This document shows positions 11,732 to 24,129 of a stretch of DNA of 64,000 nucleotides, one piece after another. The stretch is taken from assembly GCA_024663395.1 (NCBI GenBank), contig JANFAH010000003.1, positions 2,790,001-2,854,000 of the forward strand. The letters are read 5' to 3'. The number at the start of each line of letters is the position of its first letter. Position 1 is the first letter of the stretch. Below the pieces are notes generated by a model that made no database searches, was not told the DNA's origin, and saw only the letters and a list, made by a program, of their open reading frames with translations. The DNA comes from Pisolithus tinctorius. Its lineage: Eukaryota > Basidiomycota > Agaricomycetes > Boletales > Pisolithaceae. The translations under genes were made by a program, and so were the position numbers.

Positions 11732-13880
11732 TTAATTTCCATCCATACATACAATGCATGCGTTGGGTTCGTGGTACCGCCCCAACATCTGAGCCATGCA
11801 GTTGAGCCGCTCAAATAATTCTTCGACTTCGGCCGTCAGACCTGGGAGCAGCGCCTCTACCCTCAGTGCATTGTTCTTATACCGCTTTACCTGGGCGTCC
11901 AAGACCCCATGTAGGCGATCCTTGATGGGGGACTTTTGCAATGGCCAAAGATCCTGAGCAAAGTATCATCATCCTCACATATAAACTGGACAACTCAGAA
12001 CCCCTACAGTGAAGTACCTCTGGGTGATAGTCTGGACCTCGTTGGAATGCAGGACCTGAGCCTCGCTTGCATAGTTGGATATGCCGTTCAACCACCAAGG
12101 CAACACTGAAGCCGCCATCGGTATCTGGACGTGGAGACCACTGAGGCAGCAGCTCGATAATGCTATAGGTGAAATCAGTTATCTGCACCTCAGGAATTTG
12201 AAACCAATGCATCGCAGGAAGGTTGCTTCTGTCCATCTGCCCATATGATGTAAGATGTACGTGGTGGGAAGCGGGGGCCGATAACAATTCTGGGTGACCA
12301 CAATGGGAATGAGACAGTCCAGGGTGCCCTGGATAAATGTACAAAAGTGGGAACATCTGCCTAGAAATAAAACTCACCATATCAATGCACAGATGTTGAT
12401 ACCAGTCTTCAGGCCAGTGAGCGGTGCTCGGCAGCTGGGTCAGGTGCCGCACTGCAGTATTGATTCGGCAAGCCATGTACATGACAATCATGTCCATTAC
12501 CGAGTTTTCGTGCGAGATTTCACAGCTGTCCTGCATAGTGTTGGAGGCCTAACAAAATGAATGGATCGTGGAACTCTTCTAGATCGTCTAGCTGACCCAG
12601 GCACCTGTCGCCTTCTTCAAGAAGGTCCATCCGGTGCGCTACCGAATATGCGAATTCAGTTGCCAGTCCGGGACATTCCATCCGCGATCGCCCTATCATG
12701 CCATTCATGCAGGGACAAAGGGAAAATGATACCAGCACAGGACGACGATCAAGTCTCAGTCGATGAATTTCCCAGTATACTGCTCAGATGTCAACACAGC
12801 TGTCCCAACATTATCTGAATGCTTACCCGCAATGTCAGCTCCAGGATGTACGAACCCATCCATCTCCATTTGTGTCTTCTCCTCATCAGATAGATCATGC
12901 CCTGTACCATGTCAGCCGTTGTAACTAGTCTCATGAAACGTCATGAACCTTACCAATCTAAGCAGAACACAAATCCTGGAACGTTCGTCGCAGTCAGTTC
13001 CGTTCTGTGTGTGCAAATACGTCAGGTTGATCTTCCAGCAACGGATGTTGTGGCGCGGCAACTGCAGCTGCCAAGAATCAAGTATCTGTAATTTCAGATA
13101 ATCATTGCTGACTTCATGTCATCAGTTGTTGAATGATTACCTTCAGCTTCAGCTGGCAGTAGTTCTGCTGAAGCTACCTCTGTTTCCATTGCTGGAGCGA
13201 TGAGGGGGCCAATCTAATGCATGAACAATCGATTCGACGTACTGTCGGGCGATGCAATGGAACCACGAGAGTCAGATTCATCCGTGGGTGGAGGCGGCGG
13301 TGGGATTGGCTCATCTGACATACTACAGTCCTCAGATGATGGAGGTGGAGGTGGGGTAAGGTCATCGGCAGACTCATCGTCATCAGACGATGGTGGCGGT
13401 GGCGGACGGTCCGTGTCCTTGTCCTCGATATCTTCAGCAGGCGGTGGTGGTGGCGGAACTTCTTCCGGCTTGGCTGCGACCTCAGCGGTGTCCGAAGGCG
13501 GTGGCGGAGGTGGAAGGAGCTCTTCCATTGGGAAAGCGGTCTCAAATGGTGGAGGGGGGGGTGGAACGAGATGGTCCTTCGAATAGGCGGCTGCAGATGG
13601 GGGTGGTGGGGGTGGCACTGGATCCTGCACCGTTTTTTCACTGTAGCTCGCGGGTCGTTGATGTCTTCTTCGACTGCGATCGTTCTGTGATGGGTGCTGC
13701 AGTTCCCGGATTGTCCCCTCTGGCTTCGATTCAACGGATCCGAACTACCAATGATTAGTGAGATTACTGTGGAACAAGGTGCGAACCATACCTCCAGGAT
13801 TGAAACGAACGCTGCGTGGTGATTGTTCCACCATGATGGGAGAGTACTCAGTAATTTCACCATCGGAAGGTTTTGGCGCT
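11732..13880 (-). pseudogene. proline-rich KDZ-cargo protein, unknown function (copy 1, frameshifted)
   Basis: I do not recognise this protein beyond its recurrence in the element. Its N-terminal part alternates six-proline stretches with acidic spacers (VPPPPPPSAAAYSKDHL, then five more Pro runs) over 13214-13630. After an intron with a GTACGT donor, a folded-looking region follows: DMIVMYMACRINTAVRHLTQ, LPSTAHWPEDWYQHL, TDFTYSIIELLPQWSPRP, and a C-terminal helix (VKRYKNNALRVEALLPGL, EELFERLNCMAQML). A TAG at the end of the Pro-rich part lies inside that intron. The rest is broken by +1 shifts at 12665, 12711 and 12734 relative to copy 2. The conserved half resembles other basidiomycete transposon-associated hypotheticals, which I cannot name. 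The Pro-rich part could be a protein-interaction surface. Confidence 0.55.
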
Positions 13881-14218
13881 CGCAATATCAATTTCAAACC
13901 GTGGGAATGCCGTACGCGAGGTGGGAGCCCCTGCGCGTCATGCAGCCACAGCGCGTAACTCGGGTATGCCCCTGCCGCCTGAAATATATTCCAGGTTGAA
14001 ATTGTACCGTGTTCATTTTGATGAGATCATCGTTGTGAACTTTGTCTGTTCGTTGAAAAGGTTCGTTGGACTGAGATTCCTTGGCAGCTCATAGCGCGGA
14101 TATGCCACTTCAGAGCCCGGGGGGCCGCTAGCATAGGCATTCCAACAGTGACTACCTAAACTAAGATGATCACGTCTATCTCGCAGTATAGAGCTTCCAA
14201 TACATATTCCATCTGATA

Positions 14219-16787
14219 TCACTGTATCCGTCGCCTCTTGCCAGCTGGCCCAGGGGATGCAGCTGATTTGTGCTTCCACGATTTCTTTGATGGAGGCGAG
14301 AGGACATCGGCATCTGGCCAGGCAGGTGCTTTGCGAACCCGAGGTGATTTCCAGATGGCATCTCCCATTCCATCTCCGAGGGTCTTGGCTGGCATGCCCT
14401 TGGATGATTTACCTGTCGGTTGTGCCTTTCTGCGTTGTGCATGATGGTCCGCTCTTCGGGGCTGCTGTGGCCACATGTGCAGGATGGATTCTTAGTAGCT
14501 TGTGGACCTCGGCTGGTTTTCAAAGATGGCCTCAACCGTCCATCTGCTGACTTCAATTGGCATCGATCCGGAACAGTCGATGCGTTTTTCGCCAATGGCA
14601 AACCGTGCAGGCTGTCATCGCCTTGATTTGCAGAGCAGTCTTTGATCTGGCCAATTATATCTGAAGAACATTTTAATATCCAATCTCTCCAATGACAATG
14701 GGGCTGACCTCGATTCCTGCTGAGCCAACACAGGCAATTCCTCCTGTGTCATCTACGCTGTCCCAGGCTTTCCCTTCGGACTGGCCTTCCTCAGTCCTGA
14801 TCAGCATTGGGACCGCGGCTTGCTGTTACCAACGTGACAGGCAAAGGCGTGTTTCTTGCGCGACTTATGGGTCGCTTGCTGATGCTCAACAGGCTGGCCG
14901 GGTGCGCACAGCCATAGGTCGTGGGAAGGGAGTTGCAGCGCGAGGGCCATTTGACCACTGCTCCACTTCATCCTCAGCATCTTCACCCTCTGAGGCGGTG
15001 TCGGACATGATCGTATTGCCAACAAGACACGTTCTGCAGGATGTATTGCCGGTGGAATTAATCTGGCTACGGTGATGTTGGCTCGAGCCAGACATGCGTC
15101 CCTGTCGGGTGGCTCACGGGGGATGTCTGTTGAACAATACCTATGTCAGTCTGATGAATATCTGCTGGAATTGCATCTGCTTTTCCCTTTCCCTTTCCTG
15201 CCATGCCTGATGGTCTGGTATTCCAGCCAGGCGCCTTGGATCCCTCTCGAGCGGCCGCGGGGGTCCGAGACCTTGATCGCCGGTCCCTTGCGATTTGTAG
15301 TGGATGAATTCTGCCGTCCACTGGGGAGTGCAACTCCCCAAATCGATCCAACCACTTGTGAAAGGTGAACGCATCATCTGGATTAGTTTGTTGCCGTTGC
15401 CGCCAAAAGCTCAACAGCCGTGTTGCCACTGACACCGACATATGACTAGGGTCACCTGTGAAGGAAAAATTGGCGGGTAGATACTCTGCTGCAATCATTT
15501 CGATTTGATGCGACCCGAGCTGTTTGAATGGGACGGCCGCAGTAGCTTTTCCGCAGGCTTGTCCTTAACATTGCCTATCAGAAGAAGCCGCATATACAAA
15601 ACTGACACTCACTGTAGTGTGCTGTCAGGAACCCGCGCACTGTTTTCTGCAGCAAATCGCGCGTCAGACCTTCGATTTCAGGGATGGATATGGTCCCATC
15701 TGCATCCATAACCAAAGTCACGGGATCCACTTTAACGGTGCGGACCGTCTTCTTCCGCGGACTGCCTTCAGTGTGGGGGTCGTCTTCGTCAGTCGATATT
15801 CTGTCCTCCTCGAATGCTTCACCGAGGTACTCCCGCCAGGACCCTTCTAGGTTGCGGATCTCGTTAAACGCAGTTCCATCGGCAATATCTCGGTTGAAGT
15901 CCATTCTTGCGGAGGATCAGTGTTCTGCTACAATGCTGGCTGAGTATCGGCACTTACGTGCATGCTTCGACGCTGCCCTCCACATTCTTCCAACCCGCAA
16001 CACATACCACCTGCATGCCGCAGTACCGCCACATCTCTTCTGCGAAATTTCGGCAATACTTGTACCCATATTTCGCTGCATTTCTATGCACTCACATCAA
16101 TTCGCAACTTCAGCGACGATCTTCACAGCTGACAACGCACCTGGCTTTCATTTCAGGGGTGGGTCCTTCCATTCCATTCCACTTGTCGGCTATGTCCTGC
16201 GCTGCTGCCAGCTGCTCGTCAGAGAGGTCCTCTTGTATGACCGAGGTCAATGCCTGCTGATACACCCCAATTGCCCTGGTTCCTTCACCATCCTCATTTT
16301 CCCCTCTCATGGCAGCCAGCTTCCGCTGGATACGGTCGTGATATAGTTCCCGAACCACCGACCACACTGAGTACTTGTATCCGGACCAGAGAGTAATACG
16401 GGGCTTCCGTGCACGCAGCGGCTTCTTCAACCAAGAGGTGACGAGCTACCAGGTACGTGTTAATCATGGAAGAGGCATCCATAGTTGCAGCCGCATACCC
16501 CCTGCTTTCAGCTGCATTTCTGCATGCGACAGCTCCCTGTTTTTTTCTAATTCGTGCAGCTCTCCCAATATGGACTGCAAGATCATCGGCTTCTTCGTCT
16601 TTCCAGACTCTTTCCAATCCTTCCGTCTTCGAACCAAGACCTCCAATTCATCTATGTCAAAACTCTCCTGGTCCTCATCCCCAATGACTGACTGCTCTGT
16701 GCCTTGGTTGAAGATGCTACCACCATCATCGAGATCTGTCAGGCCACTATCATTGTAGCCATTGTCTTCGTCATATTGTGAATCCAT
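14219..16787 (-). pseudogene. conserved KDZ-associated protein, unknown function (copy 1, frameshifted)
   Basis: Starting MDSQYDEDNG at 16787, this reads an acidic N-terminus and then VLVRRRKDWKESGKTKKP, HELEKNRELSHAEMQ and SVVRELYHDRIQRKLAAM. Further on come AQDIADKWNGMEGPTPEM, a Cys-containing FAEEMWWYCGMRVVC, MDFNRDIADGTAFNEI and DADGTISIPEIEGLTRDLLQ, and a disordered basic tail ending KRRRIQ. This family recurs beside KDZ-type elements in agaricomycetes; its role is unknown to me. Several introns of 52-57 bp are shared with copy 2. Frameshifts at 14414, 14481, 14891, 15113 and 16503 are all single bases added inside former CpGs, and copy 2 is in frame at each. It is divergent from the transposase gene. 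Confidence 0.6.
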
Positions 16788-17224
16788 GTCGATATCTGGA
16801 ATGGAAAGTGGGTATCTTTCAACATTATTGCATTAAGTATTATAATAGACTAATCCAATGCACTTTGGTATCCATGACATTGTCCAAATCGCATCCCCAT
16901 TGCATCTGCCCGCTTGCCGATTGACTTTTGGCGATCTTCCCCCATTAATTATCGGCGCTTCGGGGGCCATTAATCTTGACATCCAGCAAGCGAACCAATT
17001 GCATTCATTCTGTTGACTATTCCTACCCCAATAAGGTTGGCAGCTGCTGGGTTTAGGTCGGGGGCGAAATTGGAGCCGCCCAATCACCTTCATTGGGCAA
17101 TGATACCGAAGATCTGGTGCATCACATTGAGATCTGTGAGCTGAAAGTGAAACAGTAGTAAAGAGATCATGGTCATTCCTACCAGCAACTAACAGATACA
17201 TAGTTCACTGTCAACAGCATAGAT
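16788..17224. promoter_or_regulatory. shared divergent promoter region, KDZ transposase and its associated gene (copy 1)
   Basis: This 437-bp gene-free stretch lies between two divergent start codons. It is AT-rich in the middle (TATTATAATAGAC near 16840) and conserved with 35356-35792 of copy 2. No motif is recognised with confidence. Confidence 0.45.
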
Positions 17225-20200
17225 ATGGCTAAACACAGCGGAGGAAAGCATATGCGAATGATTGGCCATACCCCTGGCCATCAAGTCAAGCAGCTTCAGA
17301 TTAAGACTCGGACAACAAGTGGTAGGTGCAGATCGAGATTAGTAGAGGTGGCGATTACACCGCTAGATGCCACCTCCTCTGTCCATTTTCCCCGCTCCTC
17401 CCCATCCAAGCACTCTCGATCTCCTTCCAAGCCACACATGGATCCCATTGAGGATGCATTTGACATGCAACATGATAATGATGCCCCACCTGTAGAGCCA
17501 TTACAGTTACCTCGAAAGAAGGTGCCAAGACATCCTTCTGGCATACAACCAAGCTCACTCCAATTGTCAGACACAGAATGATTATATCCGAGAGTGGCTT
17601 CCACACAAGGAGGAATTCATGAAGGTCCTTTTGGATCTGGAAGCACCCCCCAAGCCACAGAACTGTGCCAGGTGCGGAGCGGAAGGGGGTTACAGATGTC
17701 CTGATTGCATCCACCAGCCACTGTTCTGCAAGGAATGCTGCAGGGTTACCCATCAGGGCTTGCTGTTCCACAGAGTCCAGCAATGGGCAGGGAACTTCTT
17801 CGAGGAATCAGCATTGCACATGGTGAGAGATCAGTCCATGAAGTCGGGTGACAATCACAAAGCGGGCCATAGACAGGGGCTGAGCTCCATCTCGGGCACA
17901 GCGGAGCAATTTGTCCATCGGATCTGCCAAGTGCAAGTCGCGCTAGCGGGACCTGCCCAATTGATGGAAAGGAATGGGAAGACGTGGATGATATGCCACC
18001 CCACTTGCGGCGACCTGTCGGGTCGAAATATCTCACCATGGTCGATGTCACCGGGGTGCATTTCATCCCAGTACGTTGGTGCCAATGCGAAGATGCCGAA
18101 GCCTACCCAATTCAGTTACTCCGAGCGAAGTTATTTCCTGCAACCTTCGAAAAACCCAGCACTACGTTTACATTTGCAGTTTTGGACGATTTCGTGAGAG
18201 ACAACCTCGAATGCGGGACAACCGGGATGAACTATTACAGCAAATTGCGCCGGATCACGTCTGCCGTGTTTCCTCACTTGGTTCCAGTAAGTGATCGTAG
18301 TAAAATCGTCTTTACTAACCAGTCTAATGACTTCATGCAAACAGGACAGGTACCGCGAGTTGCTGCGAGTTGCATGGCAATGGCGACTCCTGAAACTGAT
18401 GAAATGGAGCGGCATCTTGGAATGCACAGACACGCACAAGCAAGGTGACCTAGCGTTATTTTGCGCAACATGTCCACAGCCGGGTATCAACGTCGACCCG
18501 ACAGAAGATTTGAATCAGTGAGAGGCCAGAATCGACTCACTCACCATCCGCTCACCTTCTGAAGCTGGAAATATGCCCGCACGCTGGTGATGGACGGAAA
18601 TTTCAAAGCCGAACATATGCATGACAGGCGTCCAGCAGACCAGGTGCGGATGATGGATGGACGCGGATACATGGTCTCCGACTCCGAGTATCAGGCATAC
18701 CTGCAGGCCACTCCCCATGTCACAGAGGTACATATATCTGACATTTTCCGTCATTCAAGCACTCATACGATGGCCAGAAATCGCCATGCAACAACCATAG
18801 AGCTATCAATCAGGCCAATGCTAACCGCGGCAAACTTCACTCAACCAGAATAGGCGCGACGGCTTGTGTGCGGCACGGGTGCTTTTACCTGCATTCTGTT
18901 GTCGACTTCCAAAAGGGTGAAAGGTAATACATCCATTCACTCATGCGCCTCCTGCTCACGGAAGTGTAGGCAGTTAAATATGGATTACTCACTGGCGAAT
19001 GCCTTACACTACAACATGGCAGGCATCAACAAGGTCCTCTGTTTCTATGACATAAACTGTTCTTACATGAAAAATCTACGCATGCGGGTTGGAAATAGCT
19101 CCTTCATTGAAATCCCATGATCGCTGCAGATTATGCCTGGGATCGGAATCTGGCATGTGCATGGTCACAAGCAGGAATGCTATGCAAGATATGCCCCCTT
19201 GTTTATGAAAGGTGCTGGCTGGGTAGACGGTGAAATCATCGAAACCTTGTGGTCATTACTGAACGTTGTATCCGCATCCGCGCAGGGGCATGAGTTCCCC
19301 GCACCGACAGGAGCTGTTAGATTTTCAGATGAGCGACTGTAACTTCATGAAGATGATTCGAATGGGTAAGTAATTCTCTTGATCCGTTTACACTGCTGAT
19401 GCGGTGCACGTAGTCGATAGTCTGTCTCGGAAGCTTGCAGCCCAGCGGGTGGCCGCGGATCTGGCGATGCAGGCATTCCAAATGCTTGATGAGGGAGTAT
19501 CCGTTTCACAACGACATTCCTGGCGCAATCAAGAGGAAACTGCATTCAATGACAGAATTCGCAATGCCTCCGCTATGGACGTCTTCGAGGTGCAAATGAA
19601 GAAGGGTGCGGTCTTTGGAATGCTTTGAATTTTCCATCCATCCTGACATCCAGACAGCACCAACTGTACATGCCGTCGAACTGGAATTGTTGGAAAACAC
19701 ATCAAATGTCGGAATACAGCTCGGCATTGGAAGTTGGCTTGCGCGGGGTCTCCGGCTTGAGGAGGCGTCAATCACGCTGCGGATCGATCGTCACCATGTC
19801 GGTGCACATGCCCCAGAATTGAAACGACTAGCCATTGCTCGTCGGATGGAGCGTTTATCCTCTGAGCAGTCTGCTGTTTATCACGGATGGAGCGGTATAT
19901 TTTGGTGTACAACATGAAGCGGGAGGTATTTCCCCTGCCAAACATGGATGGGATGGCTCTATGGATGACCCATTTGGTATATCTGGCAAATGCGCATCTG
20001 ATCCCGATGAGCCGAATGACAGCACAGATGGATCACTGACCGCGGATTCTGCTGACCTTGTAGGCAGCATGTCACTGCCGCTCCCATCGAACTTGGGAAT
20101 TAATCAATGCATTGCTTCTGGACTAGACGGCATCCGGGAGATCGAATTGAAACTGCAGATCGGCCAAGCGAATGATGCGCTGCATGGGCTTCGGCTTGCC

Positions 20201-20864
20201 TTAGTGGATAAGGCGGTAGTCTTCCGAAACGCTGTGCAGGCAGGCAAAAAGCTATGCTATGAAAACGCGGGCATGGGATATGATCCATACCATCAACGGT
20301 GCGGTTCGCAAGCAAGCCGCAATTTACAAGCAATGCCGAGCAGCGATGGTATCTCTTGGTGCAACCGAAGAGACCCTTTCGAGGTTCCAGGAAATGCAGA
20401 AATCGCACCTCACCGTCAGTACAGCGGCCATCAGTCAGAATGCGCATGACCACCGGGGCAGCCAATTACCATGGTTTTGGTCTATCGACATGCCTAGGGA
20501 TACAGAATCAAATACATGGATGTCGGAATGTAGGTCACTCATCTATCACAGTAGACAGCGAGATTTACTGCTGTGTAAGTTTACCGGATTCATTGGCTTC
20601 GAGCCAAAGCGGTACAAGATCGCTGGACAGAAGAACAAGAATTGCTGATGGCCGAATTTCAATGGACGCTCAATTTCTTCACCCATCGAGCCGCGCAATG
20701 GCGGATCTTTCAGTCCAAATGTGAAGCCAGTTGGGCCTACCTGCTACGCTGCGAAGCAGATAGCAATATTTGAGCGACTTGCAGAGCGCACTCAGTTCAA
20801 ACGGCAGGAGATGAACTTGACGGAAATACCTAATCTGATGGATCTTGACAATGTCAATACATAG
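17225..20864 (+). pseudogene. KDZ transposase with CxC2-type zinc cluster (copy 1)
   Basis: This is the DDE-type transposase of the element. After a basic Ser/Pro-rich N-terminus and NDYIREWLPHKEEFM comes the cysteine cluster CARCGAEGGYRCPDCIHQ and FCKECCRVTH. The catalytic core follows: MVDVTGVHF (first Asp, 18044), DRYRELLRVAWQWRLLKLMK, MDGNFKAEHM, CFYDINCSYMKNL (second Asp, 19049), GIGIWHVHGHKQECY and GEIIETLWSLLN (Glu, 19241), with an alpha-helical C-terminus. Introns: 17522-17570, 17823-17872, 18287-18344, 18518-18564, 18728-18777, 18924-18969, 19366-19413, 19606-19657 and 20530-20579. An in-frame TGA at 19118-19120 is shared with copy 2; a 42-bp intron with a poor GTTGGA donor could remove it but seems unlikely. 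Copy 1 alone has +1 shifts at 19284, 19875, 20238 and 20729. Confidence 0.9.
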
Positions 20865-21223
20865 CCATATACCAGCGTCCTCCGTGTAATGTACTTACGC
20901 TGCCCTGTGTGCAAATGTTCAGTTGACATTGGTGTTGCCATATCCCCATCGGATGTCACCAATCTGTCCTCCTGTCACAGGCGGCAAATTGAAAATTGAT
21001 ATTCAGCCGCTAAGAAAAATGCATTCTAAGGATACTGCATGACAAAACCCGCATCTTCTGATGGACAATAGAACTAATTGATATAAGATGGTAGGATCCT
21101 TGGCAAGCACTCTGGCATTGACCCAACAACCACGGTGGTCATATCCCCACCCCGTACATCACATTCGATAGTAAATGGTGTATCTACCTCATCAGTCCAA
21201 TCTTGTACTGAATTTCCTACCGT
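20865..21223. other. spacer between convergent genes of copy 1
   Basis: It lies between the transposase stop and the stop of the Zn2Cys6-like gene and matches 31369-31719 of copy 2. No open frame or motif can be supported; it probably carries both 3' ends. Confidence 0.5.
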
Positions 21224-23377
21224 CTAATGCTGTTGTGGCTCCTCAGTGGATGGCCGATCGACGTTCGATTCAGTTTGTGGGTGCAGCGGGGGAGCAACTG
21301 CAATTGCGGAAGGCATCGTTGGGTGTCCGGCTGAATCCTCTCGTTGTTCTTGCCCTCCATCCCAGTCCACCATTTGGTCCTCATTGCATGGACCCGAATC
21401 TAGCAAGTGCTCTTCAATGCCTGCTGCCTGCCTTTCCGCCACACCACCCGCAACCTCATCAACCACAAAGCTGCTGACTGATCTGCTGAGCGGACCCTTA
21501 GCACTCGAACCCAACCCTTCCATTCCATCCATCGACTCCTCATCAGGTGGAGGTGGTGCGGTCATTGCCGTGGTCGAATTTTCAATAGCAGTCGGGAGGT
21601 CCTTCGGCGCGGCCAACCACCTGTAAGTGCAAGGCTTCAATTGCGCGGAGTGTGCAGTCCAACTTCCTGTCGGTGGATGCTTGTCGTGATGAAACGCAGG
21701 CAAGCTCATCAGGCCATGCTTCGCATCCGATCCTCGACCAGCCCAGGCGTGGCTGCCTGTTGACAGGCCGTCCATGGCGTTCAGCCGCTTTTTGACTTCC
21801 CCCATTTGCGCAGAGATGGACTCACGGAAGACAAAGAGCTGGTTGAGCTCATCACGCACGTCGACTTCGAATAATGTTGGTGGTTGCAGTTGTGGTGTTG
21901 GTGTGGACTGAGGAGTGCGGGTGGATGGGGCGGCATTCTGCTCATGTGCTAGTTCGATTTACAGGTGAGAAATGTCAGAACTACATTACGATTCATAAAC
22001 CACACGCTGACCTGTAATCATGCTCGATTGAGGCGTTCTTGATGGTCCAGCGCCTGGCATGGCGGTGCGAGTGGGTTGCAGGCGTTGCTGTGGTTGGGCA
22101 GGCAAGACTTGCAAGGTGGTCCGAGCAGGCCTTGCTGGTAGACATATCACTGTTTTAGATGTCATGAAATCACGTCTTATGCCGGAGCTGAGACGCACCT
22201 GGTCTTCCCCGAGGTATCAAGACCACTGGGCGGCTCTTTGGGATGGGGGTGACAGCTGGTGTTTGGCGAGGTTTCTTTGCCGGACGGTCTGGTTTGTCAA
22301 GTTGCTCGTCATCGCTAGGCATGGTGGTGCTGCGAGACCGTTTCTTGCTATGTGTGCGAGAGCGATTCCGTCCTGAAGAAGTCCCAGGAGTACTGCTTTT
22401 AGAAGGGTGCGGGTCAGATTGCAAGCAGCGAATCTTGCGATGCTTGCATTGCGCACACGAACCCTTTGTCCTTGGAGTGCAAGTAACGTTGCGGCGAACG
22501 CATGTGTCGCAGGGTCCGCATCCCGGCGTGGATTTTGGCGGAGCCATGATGGCAGGTGCTGTCGAATGAGGTTGCAGACGGGTCGACATACCAGGCTGGC
22601 CTGCGTCCAAGGCAACATGCGGATCTTCATCATCATCCAACTCATCCTCTTCGTCCTCCTCCACCATCTCCTGCTTGATTACCTTTGGCCTTGGTGTTCG
22701 GGATTCGCGACTGGGCAGGCGGGAGGTAGATGCGGCTTGTTCGTTCGCAATAGACGGTCCGTGAGCACGGCCCTCGTCGATCCGATGGCCCTCCATCTCC
22801 ACATCCTTATCAACGCCTTTACCCTCTCCATCGCGGTCATCGACCTGCGTCATCTGCTCGACCTCGGCTGCCGAAGCCTTTTCCTTTCCTTTTTGACTTG
22901 CTGCCTTCGATGGTTTTGCAGATTTTGGTTTTGGGGTTGGGGGAATGGGAGCCATGGAGGTGCCTGCATGTGTTGAATGCACATGTTCTTCGACACTCTG
23001 TAACCATAGGTGGCCAGCAAGGTCAGCCTTCTCAGGGTGGGTGATTTGCCTCCACTTTGGGAATGGGTGACCCTCGCGTTCGTAACCCACCCTCTCATGC
23101 CATTTGCAAAATTTTTTCGGTGGCAATGAGGGTGAGCAGAATCTGTTAAGTGACACGAGCAATCTCGTGCACGGAGTCCTTCATCCATCAGACATGGCCT
23201 CTGTGAGAATATGCAGCGACTCACCACTACCGCTGCGACCGCTCTCACACCTGCCTTCCATGCCACAAATCTCGGCTTATCCGCAAAATCCCTCAAGCCA
23301 TTTACTTGGCTTTCAATGATTTCCAAGATCGACTTCGCAGCATTTTTGAGTTCAGCATGTGCGTTGTAGGTGCTCAT
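21224..23377 (-). pseudogene. Zn2Cys6-like, helical-tailed KDZ-cargo protein (copy 1)
   Basis: Likely start MSTYNAHAELKNAAKS at 23377; an upstream ATG exists only in copy 2 and was created by ACG to ATG. Order of parts: a helical N-terminus (SILEIIESQVNGLRDFADKP), KFCKWHERVGYEREG, a basic linker, an acidic run (EEDEEDELDDDED), then a cysteine cluster at about 22480-22570 with the spacing C-x2-C-x6-C-x7-C-x2-C-x6-C (GPCDTCVRRNVTC, then SCAQCKHRKIRC). That spacing is that of fungal Zn2Cys6 DNA-binding domains. A predicted coiled helix follows (ELNQLFVFRESISAQMGEVK). Copy 1 has a TAA in the second exon where copy 2 reads CAA, and +1 shifts at 21590 and 21765. It may bind the CGG-containing palindromes of the element ends (inference). 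Confidence 0.6.
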
Positions 23378-24129
23378 GGCATTGTTGAGAATGAAGTGGC
23401 TTTGGGTAGCGGTGACGGTTTGCGTTAACTTTCAGGTAGCAATGCCAACACGACACTCGCATACCGCTTTTGTACTTTGTGTTTGTTGTTTGCTGTATCA
23501 TTCCCACGGAATATCGTCGTGAACTTGGAATGCCCCGATGTCTCCAGGGCGGAAGGATTGCATCGCATTAAACTAACATCACATTACTATCGGACAGGAG
23601 GTACAATAGATTTATGAACTGATAGTAAAATATTTGCTTGCCGTTGAATACAGGATTCAGAATATTTGGACCTTAGTTGCATTTACTTGACCCGCCCTCA
23701 GATGAAATGTAAGCAATGCAGCCTAAGATCACTCGGAATGGCATGAATATATGGTTTTTCAATGCAAAGTACTAGTCAGAATGTATTTATTAGTTGGCAC
23801 ATCATATGGCAGGCAGCTCCCTCCATGCCGTGTGACATCATCCGCCCGATGCTGACAGCACGCTCATTTTCTCATCACTGGGCAGCTTATGTGATCAACC
23901 TGCCTGCTCATTTATTGCGCATATTCGTACGCAACAGATCCGCCCTTTGTTGATTTGCGATGTCAGTTTCTGCGGGACGATTGATCTCCCTTTGCTGTGA
24001 TCGGGTTGACAATCCATCGGATGCCCTATCTTTAACTTTTGATCCAGCAGATGAAATTCTGGACAGTTGAGATGATGCGACAAGGATCACGAGATGGTAG
24101 TTGTGTCCTTACTGGCGATGCAGCATCTG
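23378..24129. other. gene-free subterminal region of copy 1
   Basis: The region upstream of the Zn2Cys6-like gene is conserved with 28460-29212 of copy 2. It contains no supported gene; the open frames at 23762-24090 are short and differ between copies. Confidence 0.45.

Noticed and set aside
13221..13586. Gly/Ser-rich plus-strand protein (GGGGG ladders)
   Set aside because: It is the antisense shadow of the proline-rich frame; the spliced minus-strand reading is the coherent one.
13214..13630. Formin FH1 domain
   Set aside because: Proline runs fit, but no FH2 domain or formin motif follows on the same frame or in later exons.
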